Below are positions 47,996 through 57,488 of a stretch of 64,000 nt of DNA, in pieces (the first letter of the stretch is position 1; each line of letters starts with the position of its first letter). The position numbers were made by a program, and so were the translations under genes. The DNA is taken from positions 1-64,000 of the forward strand of contig VGOM01000008.1 of assembly GCA_016875915.1 (NCBI GenBank). Direction: 5' to 3'. Source of the stretch: Chloroflexota bacterium. GTDB taxonomy: Bacteria > Chloroflexota > Dehalococcoidia > UBA2247 > RBG-13-53-26. The notes below the pieces were generated by a model. That model did not search any database and was not told the DNA's origin. It was given only the letters and a program-made list of their open reading frames with translations.

Positions 47996-48979
47996 TCAAG
48001 GCATGTCAAGGAGAAGCACCTCCAGGGCAAGGCGGGGGTTGACGTTCCCTTCGAGCTGGCGGGGAACGGCCCGCAGGTGGCGGATGAACTGCTGGATCTG
48101 TGGCACGGTCAGCCTGTCAGCCTGGCTGCGGAGGGCGGTCCGGTGGTCGATATTGGTGATGTACTGCTCGTCTCCGGCCTTGACGAGCAGCAGATCGCGC
48201 CACCAGAGCAGCCATGACGAAAGGGTCTCGGACACCCTGTCCCGCCCCTTGCCGAACTGGGCTGCCAGCTCGGCCGCGTAGGCCAGCCGTCGGCCCGGAC
48301 CGGCACTGCTCATGGCGATGAAGGCGGCTATGCGCTCCTCTCTCTCCTGGAGAACGCCATCGTCCCGGCTGGCTGTGATGGCCCAGCCGATGCAGCCGCC
48401 GGAGAGCCGTGACAGCAGATCGGCCTTCTCGGACGGCAGGCCGCAGTCCCTGACCAGGATATCCCTGGCTGTCCTCAGCGGCACCGGACGCAGGTTGACC
48501 TCCTGGCAACGGGAGAGCACGGTGGGCAGAAGCCGGCTTCGGCTGATCGTGAGGAGGATGAGATGGACCGTGGGCGGAGGCTCCTCCAGGGTCTTGAGCA
48601 GGCAGTTGGCCGCCTCGTGGGAGAGCAGGTCGGCGTTGTCTAGGATGAAGACCTTGCTTCGGCCCTCATACGGTGGCAGCGAGGCGACACTCTGGATATC
48701 TCTGATCTGATCGATGCCGATGCCCTTCACCTCCGAGGATAGCAGATCGAGTATCTGAACGTCGGCATGCTTGCCGGCGGCGATCCGGCGGCAGGGGGAG
48801 CATTCGCCGCAGGGAGGGTCTGGTGAGGCGCAGTTCAGGGCCTGGGCCAGGTTGACCGCCAGCGTGAGCTTCCCCACGTGAGGCGGGCCGATGAACACGT
48901 GGGCATGCGCCAGGCGGCCTGACTGGAGGCTGCGCTGCAGCAGTGTGATGACCTTCGGCTGCCCTAGCACCCGCCACAT
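47996..48979 (-). CDS. holB: DNA polymerase III delta' subunit
   Basis: 'LQSGRLAHAHVFIGPPHVGKLTLAVNLAQALNC', 'CGECSPCRRIAAGKHADVQIL', 'SCLLKTLEEPPPTVHLILLT'-type region. Start set at ATG 48979. Confidence 0.85.
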   Translation of the reverse strand: MWRVLGQPKVITLLQRSLQSGRLAHAHVFIGPPHVGKLTLAVNLAQALNCASPDPPCGECSPCRRIAAGKHADVQILDLLSSEVKGIGIDQIRDIQSVASLPPYEGRSKVFILDNADLLSHEAANCLLKTLEEPPPTVHLILLTISRSRLLPTVLSRCQEVNLRPVPLRTARDILVRDCGLPSEKADLLSRLSGGCIGWAITASRDDGVLQEREERIAAFIAMSSAGPGRRLAYAAELAAQFGKGRDRVSETLSSWLLWWRDLLLVKAGDEQYITNIDHRTALRSQADRLTVPQIQQFIRHLRAVPRQLEGNVNPRLALEVLLLDMP

Positions 48980-49022
48980 GTGGTCTGATCCCCCAATGGT
49001 GACACGGGGTTGCTCTCCGGAT

Positions 49023-50351
49023 TCAGGAGAGGTCGTATCTGGTGAGGTCTTCGTGGGTCTCACGCCTTCTGATGAGGCGAGCGCGGCCATCGGAGACCAT
49101 GACTATGGCCGGCCTCAACGAGGCGTTGTAGTTGCTGGCCATGGGAAGGGAGTAGGCCCCGGACACCGGCACGGCAATGATGTCGTCCCCTTCCAGAACA
49201 GGCAGGGGGATGTCCTTGATGAGGATATCACCTGATTCGCAGAACTTGCCGGCTATGGTCACCGGTTGGGCTGCCGGCTGATTCATCTTGCCGGCCGCCA
49301 CCGCTTCGTACCTGGAGCCGTAGAGGGCGGGACGGATATTGTCACCCATGCCTCCATCGACGAAGACGTAGCGGCGGATGCCCGGGACATCCTTGGCGGC
49401 GCCCACTCTGTAGAGCGCCACGCCGGCCTGAGCCACTATGGCCCGGCCCGGTTCCACGACCAGTCTCGGCGAGGCCAGACCCAGACTGGGGCACAGGCCG
49501 ATGACCGAGGAGGCGATCACCTGCGCGTACGCGGCTGTGGGAGGGGGAGACGAGTCCAGTTGATACTGGACACCGAAACCGCCACCGACGTTGAGTTCCC
49601 TCAGCCGGAAGCCATGCTTCTGCTTCATCTCCGCGGCGAAGCGGAGCACCAGGTCGATGGCCTCGGCGTAGGGCTGGACCTCGAAGATGGATGACCCGAG
49701 ATGGAAGTGCAGTCCGACGACGTTCAGCCCCGGAGTGGCCATGGCTTTGGCCAGGGCCTCCCCGGCCTGTCCGGTGGTCAGGGGGAAGCCGAACTTGCTG
49801 TCCAGAACGCCGGTGGCAATGTACTGGTGGGTATGGGGATCGATGCCCGGAGACACGCGGAGCAGCACATCCTGGACGGAGCCGTTCCGTTTGACCAGCG
49901 CTGCGAGCAGGTCGAGTTCACGGAAGTTGTCGATGACCATGCGTCCGATCTTCCAGTCGAGGGCGAAGGACAGCTCATCATGGCTCTTGTTGTTGCCGTG
50001 GAAGTAGACCCTATCCGGGGGGAAGGCGGCGGCCTTGGCTATCGAGATCTCGCCGGCTGAAACCACGTCGAGGCCCAGGCCTTCCTCCCGCAAGAGGAGA
50101 GCCAGGGCGGGGTTGATGAAGGCCTTGCAGGCGTAGATGACCAGGGAGTCCGGGTAGCGCTGACTGAACTCCCGGCGGTACTCACTGCATCTGGACCGCA
50201 GGGTGGCTTCATCCAGGACATACAGCGGTGTGCCGTACTGGGCTGCCAGAGAGACGGCATCACAGCCGCCGATGGTGAGATGACCTGTGGCATTCACGCC
50301 GGCTGCATGCGGGAAGAGCGAAAGCGAGGCTGTGGGCTCCTGTTGATCCAC
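49023..50351 (-). CDS. lysA: Diaminopimelate decarboxylase
   Basis: 'YGTPLYVLDEATLR', 'YACKAFINPALALLLREEGLGLDVVSAGEI', 'VGLHFHLGSSI', 'CESGDILIKD'. Confidence 0.95.
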   Translation of the reverse strand: MDQQEPTASLSLFPHAAGVNATGHLTIGGCDAVSLAAQYGTPLYVLDEATLRSRCSEYRREFSQRYPDSLVIYACKAFINPALALLLREEGLGLDVVSAGEISIAKAAAFPPDRVYFHGNNKSHDELSFALDWKIGRMVIDNFRELDLLAALVKRNGSVQDVLLRVSPGIDPHTHQYIATGVLDSKFGFPLTTGQAGEALAKAMATPGLNVVGLHFHLGSSIFEVQPYAEAIDLVLRFAAEMKQKHGFRLRELNVGGGFGVQYQLDSSPPPTAAYAQVIASSVIGLCPSLGLASPRLVVEPGRAIVAQAGVALYRVGAAKDVPGIRRYVFVDGGMGDNIRPALYGSRYEAVAAGKMNQPAAQPVTIAGKFCESGDILIKDIPLPVLEGDDIIAVPVSGAYSLPMASNYNASLRPAIVMVSDGRARLIRRRETHEDLTRYDLS

Positions 50352-50367
50352 CGGATGATGCAGGCCC

Positions 50368-50628
50368 CTATTCGTCCTCTATGCCGAAGTCCTTGATATA
50401 GTCAACGGCGTCGCCGACGGTGATGATCTTCCTGGCGTCTTCGTCGGGGATCTCAACCTTCTTGTTGGGATTGCTGAATTCCTCCTCCAACGCCATGATC
50501 AGCTCTACAAGATCCAGCGAGTCGGCGTTGAAGTCCTCGACAAACGACGCCTTCGGGACTACATCGTCTTCCTTGACGCCGAGTTGCTCCACAATGATGC
50601 GCTTCACTCTCTCGAAGACTGTGGCCAC
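50368..50628 (-). CDS. acpP: Acyl carrier protein
   Basis: '[23 protein letters not shown]' phosphopantetheine site. Confidence 0.96.
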   Translation of the reverse strand: MATVFERVKRIIVEQLGVKEDDVVPKASFVEDFNADSLDLVELIMALEEEFSNPNKKVEIPDEDARKIITVGDAVDYIKDFGIEDE

Positions 50629-50643
50629 TAGATAGTCACCCCC

Positions 50644-51117
50644 TTAGTTAGTTTTCTTCCTATTCTCGAGATCGGCGTAGATCGAACCCAGGACACCGTT
50701 GACGAACCTCGGTGAGCTGTCTGTTCCAAAGGCCTTGGCCAGTTCCACCGCTTCATTGATGGCCACCTTGGCCGGGGCCACCTCCGAGAGCAGTTCGTGT
50801 ACGGCCAGGCGCAGGATGTTCCTGTCCACGATGGAGAGCTGCTGCAGCGGCCAGGCAGGGGCAAAGCGCTGGATCAGGGCATCGATGGCCTTGCGGTCGC
50901 CCAGGACGCCGGTCACCAGATCCCTGGTGAATCCAACGCTGTCGTCGGGCATCGAGGACTCCTGAAGCAGTCTATCCAGGGAATCCTCCACGTTGTGGCT
51001 GGCGCAGTCAACCTCAAAGAGTGCCTGGAGGGCCACGGCCCTGGCTTCCCGCCTGACAGGCACCTGTGATTTCATCCTCTCGCTATCCAGAGAGTTGCCG
51101 CAGAGTACCACCGGCAT
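50644..51117 (-). CDS. nusB: Transcription antitermination protein NusB
   Basis: 'RREARAVALQALFEVDCASHN', 'VDRNILRLAVHELL', 'VAINEAVELAKAFGTDSSPRFVNGVLG'. Confidence 0.93.
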   Translation of the reverse strand: MPVVLCGNSLDSERMKSQVPVRREARAVALQALFEVDCASHNVEDSLDRLLQESSMPDDSVGFTRDLVTGVLGDRKAIDALIQRFAPAWPLQQLSIVDRNILRLAVHELLSEVAPAKVAINEAVELAKAFGTDSSPRFVNGVLGSIYADLENRKKTN

Positions 51118-51217
51118 ATGGCCCTAAGTATAACATCGGTATTCATGCAAGTGAAGATGCCTTCTTGCCTGGTGGGGAACCCGGCGTGACGGCAACGGCG
51201 GGAGAGAGGTTGCGGAG

Positions 51218-52147
51218 CTAGCGGGCGCTGCCCCTGGGGCTGTCCTTCTTCTCCACGCTGAGGGCAGTCACGTCCCTGCTGATCCTCTTCATGAGACCGG
51301 TGAGCACCTGACCCGGTCCGATCTCTACGAAGGTGCTTACTCCCTGACCGATCATGTACTCGACGGACTTCTGCCACTGCACACAGTGGAGGAGCTGTTC
51401 CAGGAGTTCGGATCGGACGGCGCTGCCAGCGGTGATGGGGAGGGCGGTGGTGTTGGCCACGACGGGGATGGCGGCATCGCGGAAGTCCAGCCCTGAAGTG
51501 GCCAGGGCCATTCCCTGGCTGGCCGGCTCCATGAGGCGGGAGTGGAAGGCCCCGCTGACCTGAAGGGGAACGACCCTCTGGGCGCCCCTGGACCTGGCCA
51601 GTTCGGCGGCCCGGGCCAGCGGCTCAGTGGCCCCGCTGACCGCGATCTGCCCGGGGCAGTTGATATTGGCGATCTGAATGCCGCAGGCGGCGCAGACGTC
51701 CCTCACGGCGTTCTCATCCATGCCTATGAGGGCGAGCATCCCCCCCGGATTCCTCTCGCCGGCTTCCTGCATCAGGCGTCCTCTCTCCCTGGCAAGGCGG
51801 AGGGCGTCCCTGAAGGTGAGCACCCCGGCGGCGATCAGGGCGGTATACTCGCCCAGGCTGTGTCCGGCAACGAAGGTGGGGGTGCCCGTGATGGCAGGGG
51901 ACGACTGGTTGCCCCGGAGATAGGCGATGCTGACGGTGAGTATGGCGGGTTGGGCATTGACCGTCTGACGCAGGGCGTCCTCGGGCCCTTCGAAGCACAG
52001 GCGGGAGAGGCCGAAGCCGAGGACCGAGTCGGCCTCCTCGAAGACTTCCCTGGCGGCCGATGAGGTGGCGTGGAGATCTCGGGCCATACCCACCCACTGC
52101 GAGCCTTGACCCGGGAAGACATAGGCCGTTCCTTCGCGTCTGTTCAT
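51218..52147 (-). CDS. fabD: Malonyl-CoA:ACP transacylase
   Basis: 'YVFPGQGSQWVGMARDL', 'AGHSLGEYTALIAAG', 'QVSGAFHSRLMEPA', 'FVEIGPGQVLTGLMKR'. Confidence 0.95.
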   Translation of the reverse strand: MNRREGTAYVFPGQGSQWVGMARDLHATSSAAREVFEEADSVLGFGLSRLCFEGPEDALRQTVNAQPAILTVSIAYLRGNQSSPAITGTPTFVAGHSLGEYTALIAAGVLTFRDALRLARERGRLMQEAGERNPGGMLALIGMDENAVRDVCAACGIQIANINCPGQIAVSGATEPLARAAELARSRGAQRVVPLQVSGAFHSRLMEPASQGMALATSGLDFRDAAIPVVANTTALPITAGSAVRSELLEQLLHCVQWQKSVEYMIGQGVSTFVEIGPGQVLTGLMKRISRDVTALSVEKKDSPRGSAR

Positions 52148-52255
52148 AGGCCCCGGCCGAGGAAATGCGGTGGAGAGACAGCCGCCATGCGGCTGTGCAT
52201 ACTGCGACTCCGTGGTTCTATGATGGGGTGGTCTGCGGGCACAGCGATCAGAGGG

Positions 52256-52450
52256 CTAGGCCTTCTTCTTGCTCTCGGGCTTGATGACCTCTTCGCCGCC
52301 ATAGGTGCCGCAGTTGGCGCAAACGGTGTGCGACAGCTTCAGGGCATGACACCTGGGGCAAGCCTCCGTGGACGGAGCTGTGAGAGCCAGGTGGCTGCGG
52401 CGCACGCGATGGCGTGCCTTGGAGGTCTTTCTCTTTGGGAGCGGTGGCAT
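52256..52450 (-). CDS. rpmF: 50S ribosomal protein L32
   Basis: 'MPPLPKRKTSKARHRVRRSHLAL....ACPRCHALKLSHTVCANCGTYGG'. Confidence 0.95.
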   Translation of the reverse strand: MPPLPKRKTSKARHRVRRSHLALTAPSTEACPRCHALKLSHTVCANCGTYGGEEVIKPESKKKA

Positions 52451-52455
52451 ACGAC

Positions 52456-52980
52456 TTACCTCGACTTTCTTGCAGACTTGAGTTTGTCAAACGCGGCCGC
52501 GAACGGGGTGACGGCATCATCTGAACAGCAACAGGGCTGTTGGTTGAGATTGGCTCCGCAACGCGGACAGAGCCCGGCGCAATCGGGCCGGCAGAGTGGC
52601 TTCATGGGGGCGGCCAGCAGGCTGTGCTGTCTGACAAGCTCGGTCAGGTCCAGCACGTGGTGGTCGTCGATCCTGAAGCCGGAGGCATCTTCGGGCGCAG
52701 GCAGATCCTCGCCGCTGGCTACGTCAATGGAGGGGCTGAACTCCTCTTCCGTGCGGAACTGGAGCGTCTGGGGGAAGGGTTTGAGACAGCGGCTGCAGAC
52801 GAGATGGCAAGCGGTGGTGAATTCCCCCCGGACCAGGATGCCCTTGGACACGCGGAGAAGTTCGGCTCTGCCCTGAACTGGGGACAGATCACCCTGGTCG
52901 AGGGCTAGTGCCCCGTCCACGTCGACGGTGCGGGAGGCCCCGGTAGGCTCCTTGAGCAACTGCGCGACGTTTATCTGCAT
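52456..52980 (-). CDS. DUF177/YceD family protein
   Basis: Upstream of rpmF; 'CHLVCSRCLKPF', 'DLTELVRQHSLLAAPMKPLCRPDCAGLCPRCGANLN'. Confidence 0.9.
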   Translation of the reverse strand: MQINVAQLLKEPTGASRTVDVDGALALDQGDLSPVQGRAELLRVSKGILVRGEFTTACHLVCSRCLKPFPQTLQFRTEEEFSPSIDVASGEDLPAPEDASGFRIDDHHVLDLTELVRQHSLLAAPMKPLCRPDCAGLCPRCGANLNQQPCCCSDDAVTPFAAAFDKLKSARKSR

Positions 52981-53001
52981 ATTGCCTTGTTGGGCGGGGT
53001 T

Positions 53002-53868
53002 CTAGACCCGGCCGCCACGCTCTTTCAGGCCCTCCAATTTTAGCATAACTTCGTCGATAACACCGTCCGGTATGGAGGTGCCGGTGGTGACGCCGATGGC
53101 ACTCTGACCTTCAAGCCAGGCTCCGTCGATGTCTCCAGCAGTCTCGACGAGGTGGGTTTCCGTGCCGGTCGAGGAGCACATGTCAGCGAGGCAGCGGGTG
53201 TTGGCGCTGTGCCGTCCCCCGACCACGATCATCAGACTGACTCTGCGGGCCAGCTCCAGTGCGGCTGCCTGCCGCCTCTTGGTGATGTTGCACAAGGTGT
53301 TGATGACGCGCAGTTCGTCCACCCGTGAGAGGACCTCGCCGGTGATGCTGCCCACGAATCCGGCATACTGGGCGGAGTTGCGGGTGGTCTGAGAGAGGAG
53401 ACCGAGATGCGAAGGCAGATCGGGGAGATCGGTGACCGTCCGGCTGTCCAGGGTGGCCACTCCCTTGTGCCCGGCCCAGCCGAGGATGCCCTTCACCTCG
53501 GGATGCCGGGGGTCTCCGTAGATGACCACCCAGACCCCAGCCTGGGACAGGTCTCTGGCGGCGCTCTGTGCTCTGCGCACGTTGGGACAGGTGGTGTCCA
53601 CCACCTTCAGGCCGCGAGAGGCAAGATCCTCCAGGACATCGGGCGATACACCGTGTGAAGGGATGACGGCCACGCCGCCGGCGATCTGGTCTGCCCTCTC
53701 CACCGCCCGGGCGCCGAGCTGGGCGAAGCGATCCACCACCTGCTGGTTGTGGACCACCGGGCCCAGCGTCTCCACCGTCCCGTGTTCGGCAATGGTCTCC
53801 TCCAGTATCCTCAGGGCCCTCTTGACACCGAAACAGAAGCCCGTTTCGGAGGCCTTCTCAATGTCCAT
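53002..53868 (-). CDS. ispH: 4-hydroxy-3-methylbut-2-enyl diphosphate reductase
   Basis: 'SETGFCFGVKRALRILEE', 'LGPVVHNQQVVDRF', 'VVDTTCPNVRRAQ', 'GVTTGTSIPDGVIDEV'. Confidence 0.96.
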   Translation of the reverse strand: MDIEKASETGFCFGVKRALRILEETIAEHGTVETLGPVVHNQQVVDRFAQLGARAVERADQIAGGVAVIPSHGVSPDVLEDLASRGLKVVDTTCPNVRRAQSAARDLSQAGVWVVIYGDPRHPEVKGILGWAGHKGVATLDSRTVTDLPDLPSHLGLLSQTTRNSAQYAGFVGSITGEVLSRVDELRVINTLCNITKRRQAAALELARRVSLMIVVGGRHSANTRCLADMCSSTGTETHLVETAGDIDGAWLEGQSAIGVTTGTSIPDGVIDEVMLKLEGLKERGGRV

Positions 53869-54520
53869 CGGAACGGTACAGCCCCCGGTAGTCCTCGGGC
53901 AGGAGCTCGGCGATGTGCTTCATGATGGTCTCCGTGGAGGTGGCAAGATCCGCCCGGCTGGGCTTGCCGCTCACCTGAGGCAGCCTGAAAGGCTGGCCGA
54001 TGTTGACGGTCACCCCGGGGCGGTAGAGCAGTCTGCGGTTGCTGCCTTGATACCTGTGCCTGATCTTCTCTGTGCCTGAGATGCCTATGGGGAGGATGAC
54101 GGCATTGCTGCGGAGGGCAATGAAGGCCACGCCTAGCTTGCCTTTCTGAAGCTGGAGGGTGCGACTTCTGGTACCCTCCGGGAATATGCCCAGTGCGCGG
54201 CCATCCCGGAGTGCCTTGTCCGCTAGGTCGAATGCCGAGCGGTCCACCGTGGTGCGGTCAACGGTGAAGCTGCCCAGGGCGCGTATGATGAAGGCGTGAA
54301 CAGGGGAGTGGAAGTACTCCTTCTTGGCCATGAAGGAGATCCTTCTGCGGCGGATGCCTACCCCGATGAGAGGGATGTCCAGCCAGCTAAGGTGATTGGA
54401 GGCCACAATCAGCGGTCCGTCCGGCAGGCTGACCTCTCGATTGACGAATCTGTAGCGACAGATGAGCTTCAGCGCCAGGGCCACCGGAGGCCGGCAAGCG
54501 TCGTAGAGGGTTATGGACAA
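53858..54520 (-). CDS. plsC: 1-acyl-sn-glycerol-3-phosphate acyltransferase
   Basis: 'VASNHLSWLDIPLIG', 'LGIFPEGTRSRTLQLQKGKLGVAFIALRSNAVILPIGISGTE'. Confidence 0.92.
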   Translation of the reverse strand: MSITLYDACRPPVALALKLICRYRFVNREVSLPDGPLIVASNHLSWLDIPLIGVGIRRRRISFMAKKEYFHSPVHAFIIRALGSFTVDRTTVDRSAFDLADKALRDGRALGIFPEGTRSRTLQLQKGKLGVAFIALRSNAVILPIGISGTEKIRHRYQGSNRRLLYRPGVTVNIGQPFRLPQVSGKPSRADLATSTETIMKHIAELLPEDYRGLYRSDGH

Positions 54521-55194
54521 TCGACCTCCTTTGCCAGTTTGACTATGGCCCCAGCCACCTGTTCCGGGGTCTGCCCTTCGGTGTCGATGACCCTGGCATC
54601 GGCGGCGGGCCGCAGCGGTGACACCGGGCGATGGGTGTCGATCTCGTCCCGCCTGGCCAGGTCGGCCAGGATGGCTTCGTAGGCGGCCTCCAGCCCCTTT
54701 CCCTGCTGCTCAATGTGCCGGCGACGGGCCCTCTCCTTGAGGGGTGCGGTGAGGAAGACCTTCAGCGCTGCCTGCGGCAGGACAACTGTGCCGATGTCGC
54801 GCCCGGCCATGACTACCTTCGCCCCGCGGGCCATGGAGCGCTGCCTGGCTGCCATAGCCTCCCTGACCGATGGGACCCCGGAGACCTGGGGGACACAGGC
54901 TTCCACCGCGGCCCCGTGGATGGCATCGGTGACGTCGAGTCCGTTGATGAGGATGGAACCCAGCGCGTCATCCGGCTGCGGCGGGAGGTCTATCTTCGCC
55001 CCGCCGGCCAGCTTGGCCAGGGAAGCCACGTCATCCATGGGGATGCCTTGGCGGAGAGCCAGCCATGTCAGGGCGCGATACATCTCTCCTGTGTCTATGA
55101 ACCGATAGCCCAGCCGGGTGGCCACGATCCGGCCCACAGTGCTCTTGCCCACTGCGGCGGAGCCGTCGATGGCGATGGATGCTGGCGAAGGCAA
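54511..55194 (-). CDS. cmk: Cytidylate kinase
   Basis: 'IAIDGSAAVGKSTVGRIVATRLGYRFIDTGEMYRALTWLALRQGI', 'KVVMAGRDIGTVVLPQAALKVFLTA'. Start placed at TTG 55194. Confidence 0.92.
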   Translation of the reverse strand: MPSPASIAIDGSAAVGKSTVGRIVATRLGYRFIDTGEMYRALTWLALRQGIPMDDVASLAKLAGGAKIDLPPQPDDALGSILINGLDVTDAIHGAAVEACVPQVSGVPSVREAMAARQRSMARGAKVVMAGRDIGTVVLPQAALKVFLTAPLKERARRRHIEQQGKGLEAAYEAILADLARRDEIDTHRPVSPLRPAADARVIDTEGQTPEQVAGAIVKLAKEVDCP

Positions 55195-55217
55195 GGCTGG
55201 CCAACCCCTGTGGCTAC

Positions 55218-56051
55218 CTACCTGTCCTTGAACTCCGGCAGTCTCCTGTCGGCGAAGGACCTCAGGGCCTCCTTGTGGTCCTCTGACCCAGTGGCGATGG
55301 TGACGCAAGCCATGGCGAAGGCCAGCGCCGTATCAAGGTCCATGCCCAGCCCCTTGTAGACCTGCAGCTTGGACAGCCTGTAGGCTATTGGAGACCCCTT
55401 GGCGATCTTGCGGGCCATCTTGATGGACTCCTCCTGCAGCTGCTCGGCGGGGATGAGCCTGTTCAGCAACCCGATGCGGTAGGCCTCTTCTGCGGTGCAG
55501 GGGTCTCCGGTGAAGATGTACTCCAGGGTCTTGCCCACACCCATCACCCGGGGCATGAGCCACGTCCCTCCACTGTCCGGCGCCACACCGGCGGATGTGT
55601 AGCCGATGACGAACGATGCCTTGGGCGAACCCAGCCTTATGTCACAGGCCAGGGCCAGATCGAAGCCGAACCCGGCGGCCACGCCGTTGATCACCGCAAT
55701 GGTCGGTTTGTCCAGGTTCTGCAGACCCAGGATGATGTGCCGCTGCGCCCGCGGGGGGATCTTGCCCCTTCTCACTTCCCGGGTGGTCTTGGGCCAGATG
55801 TCCAGATCCTCGGGAGTGAGGACCTGCTTGCCCTTGATCTTCTCGAACTTGAAGTCGCCACCCGCGCAGAATGCGCGGCCAGCCGCCGTGATGATCAGGA
55901 CCCTGGTCTGGTCATCATCCCCCACGTCATCGATGGCGGCTGCCAGATCCATGGCCATGTCCTCGCTGACGGCATTGAGGACGTCCGCGCGGTCGAGGGT
56001 GATGGTAGCGATACCGTCTTCCTTGTGCAGCTTGATAGTCTTGAATTCCAT
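55218..56051 (-). CDS. Enoyl-CoA hydratase/isomerase family protein
   Basis: 'ITLDRADVLNAVSEDMAMDLAAAI', 'GRAFCAGGDFKFEK', 'VINGVAAGFGFDLALACDIRLGS'. Confidence 0.93.
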   Translation of the reverse strand: MEFKTIKLHKEDGIATITLDRADVLNAVSEDMAMDLAAAIDDVGDDDQTRVLIITAAGRAFCAGGDFKFEKIKGKQVLTPEDLDIWPKTTREVRRGKIPPRAQRHIILGLQNLDKPTIAVINGVAAGFGFDLALACDIRLGSPKASFVIGYTSAGVAPDSGGTWLMPRVMGVGKTLEYIFTGDPCTAEEAYRIGLLNRLIPAEQLQEESIKMARKIAKGSPIAYRLSKLQVYKGLGMDLDTALAFAMACVTIATGSEDHKEALRSFADRRLPEFKDR

Positions 56052-56069
56052 GAACAGCCTCCTTCCAGA

Positions 56070-57488
56070 TTAGTTTTGATGCGCTGACCTACGGAGAAGA
56101 TCGATGACCTCATCGATTCTCTTTCTCTTCAGCTCACTGCCGTTGGTGGCGGACTCGCCAGTAACCAGGCAGGCAGAGGATTCGAAGAGGGTGTCAATGA
56201 TCTTCAGGTTGTGCTGGGCGATGGTCCGTCCTGTCTGGGTGTTCTCGATGAGTACATCCGCGTCCTCGGGTAGGAAGGCCTCGCTGGCTCCCCACGTGGG
56301 CAGCAGACGGTAGGGAGTGAGGTGGTTGTCCCGGGCGAACCTGTCGGCAATGTTGACATACTCAGAGGCTATGCGGAGTATGGCGAAGCCGTGTCTTCGC
56401 AGCGGCGACCGGAGGTCCTGGGTGTTCTCGAAGGGCAGTCGCTTGCTGACCACGGCGACGATCTTCACCTTCCCCAGCCCGAGACGGAGGACCTTTTTCA
56501 CCGGACTGGACGGGAACCGGCAGAGGTGCTCAGCAACCCAGTCCTCTCCGGTGATGGCCAGATCGAAATTGCCGTTGGCCACCTGGAGGGGCATGTCCTG
56601 AGGCCGGACTATCTTGGTGCGCACGCCGTCCAGATTGATGCTCGGCCGGCGGGCTTCCTGCGGACGAGGGGTGAGCCTGATGCCAGCCTGCTCCAGGAAC
56701 TCCGCTACGGGGGTCTGCTGGTGTCCGTCAGGCAGGGCCAGCCACACCGCTGCCGGGTCTCTTTGGGCGCGGCTCGAGGGGTCGGTGGCCCTGGCGGCCG
56801 GTGCGGCCCTGACCTGAGGGGCAGCGGGTTGCGTCCTACCGATGGTTGCATAGAGCCTCTCAAGGAGGGGGGCCATATCTCGGGATTCCCAACTGGCGCG
56901 GTGTGCCACAAGGAAGGCACTGGAGCGAAGGACAGTGGCCAGAGAACTCAGGGAAGGGTCGACAGGTGCGTCATCTTCCCGGGGGATGAGGGCCACATCG
57001 GCGCTCTCGGGGGGGTACGCTTCAGCGGCGCCCCAGACAGGGATGATGCTGAACCGCCGCATCCTCCGGTTGAGGCACAAGGACTCGGCCAGGTTGGGGT
57101 ACTCGGTGGCGATGCGGACCCTGCCCGGGCCGGTGGCCAGTTCCCCCAAGGTCGCCATCGGGGATGAGGCATCGGCCACCAGGCAGAGGTCTCTGCCGCC
57201 GTAGGGCAGGGGCTTGACCTTGACCAGAGCGCTGCGGGGGTAGCGGGAGAGCAGTTCCTCCGCCCAGTCCTGACCGCAGACGCCCAGATCGTAGTTGCCC
57301 ACGGCCACCTGGATGGGTATGTCCCTCTCATTGAAAACCTTCATGGTCAGATCGGGCCAGTTGGGGCATGCCGGCCTGTAGGAGCGCGACTGCTCGTCAT
57401 AGCCGTCGATCTCCAGGCCGGATTCTCGGAGCAGGGCGCCTGTCGGCTGCTGAAGACGACCCTTAGGAAGGGCTAGCTTTAGTTGCAT
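56070..57488 (-). CDS. hisG: Tandem-duplicated ATP phosphoribosyltransferase (HisG-HisG fusion, ~472 aa)
   Basis: Two HisG-like halves: 'LKLALPKGRLQQPTGALLRESGLEI..YDLGVCGQDWAEELL' and 'VWLALPDGHQQTPVAEFLEQAGIRL..FDLAITGEDWVAEHL..TGRTIAQHNLKIIDTLFESSACLV'. Start at ATG 57488. Confidence 0.85.
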   Translation of the reverse strand: MQLKLALPKGRLQQPTGALLRESGLEIDGYDEQSRSYRPACPNWPDLTMKVFNERDIPIQVAVGNYDLGVCGQDWAEELLSRYPRSALVKVKPLPYGGRDLCLVADASSPMATLGELATGPGRVRIATEYPNLAESLCLNRRMRRFSIIPVWGAAEAYPPESADVALIPREDDAPVDPSLSSLATVLRSSAFLVAHRASWESRDMAPLLERLYATIGRTQPAAPQVRAAPAARATDPSSRAQRDPAAVWLALPDGHQQTPVAEFLEQAGIRLTPRPQEARRPSINLDGVRTKIVRPQDMPLQVANGNFDLAITGEDWVAEHLCRFPSSPVKKVLRLGLGKVKIVAVVSKRLPFENTQDLRSPLRRHGFAILRIASEYVNIADRFARDNHLTPYRLLPTWGASEAFLPEDADVLIENTQTGRTIAQHNLKIIDTLFESSACLVTGESATNGSELKRKRIDEVIDLLRRSAHQN

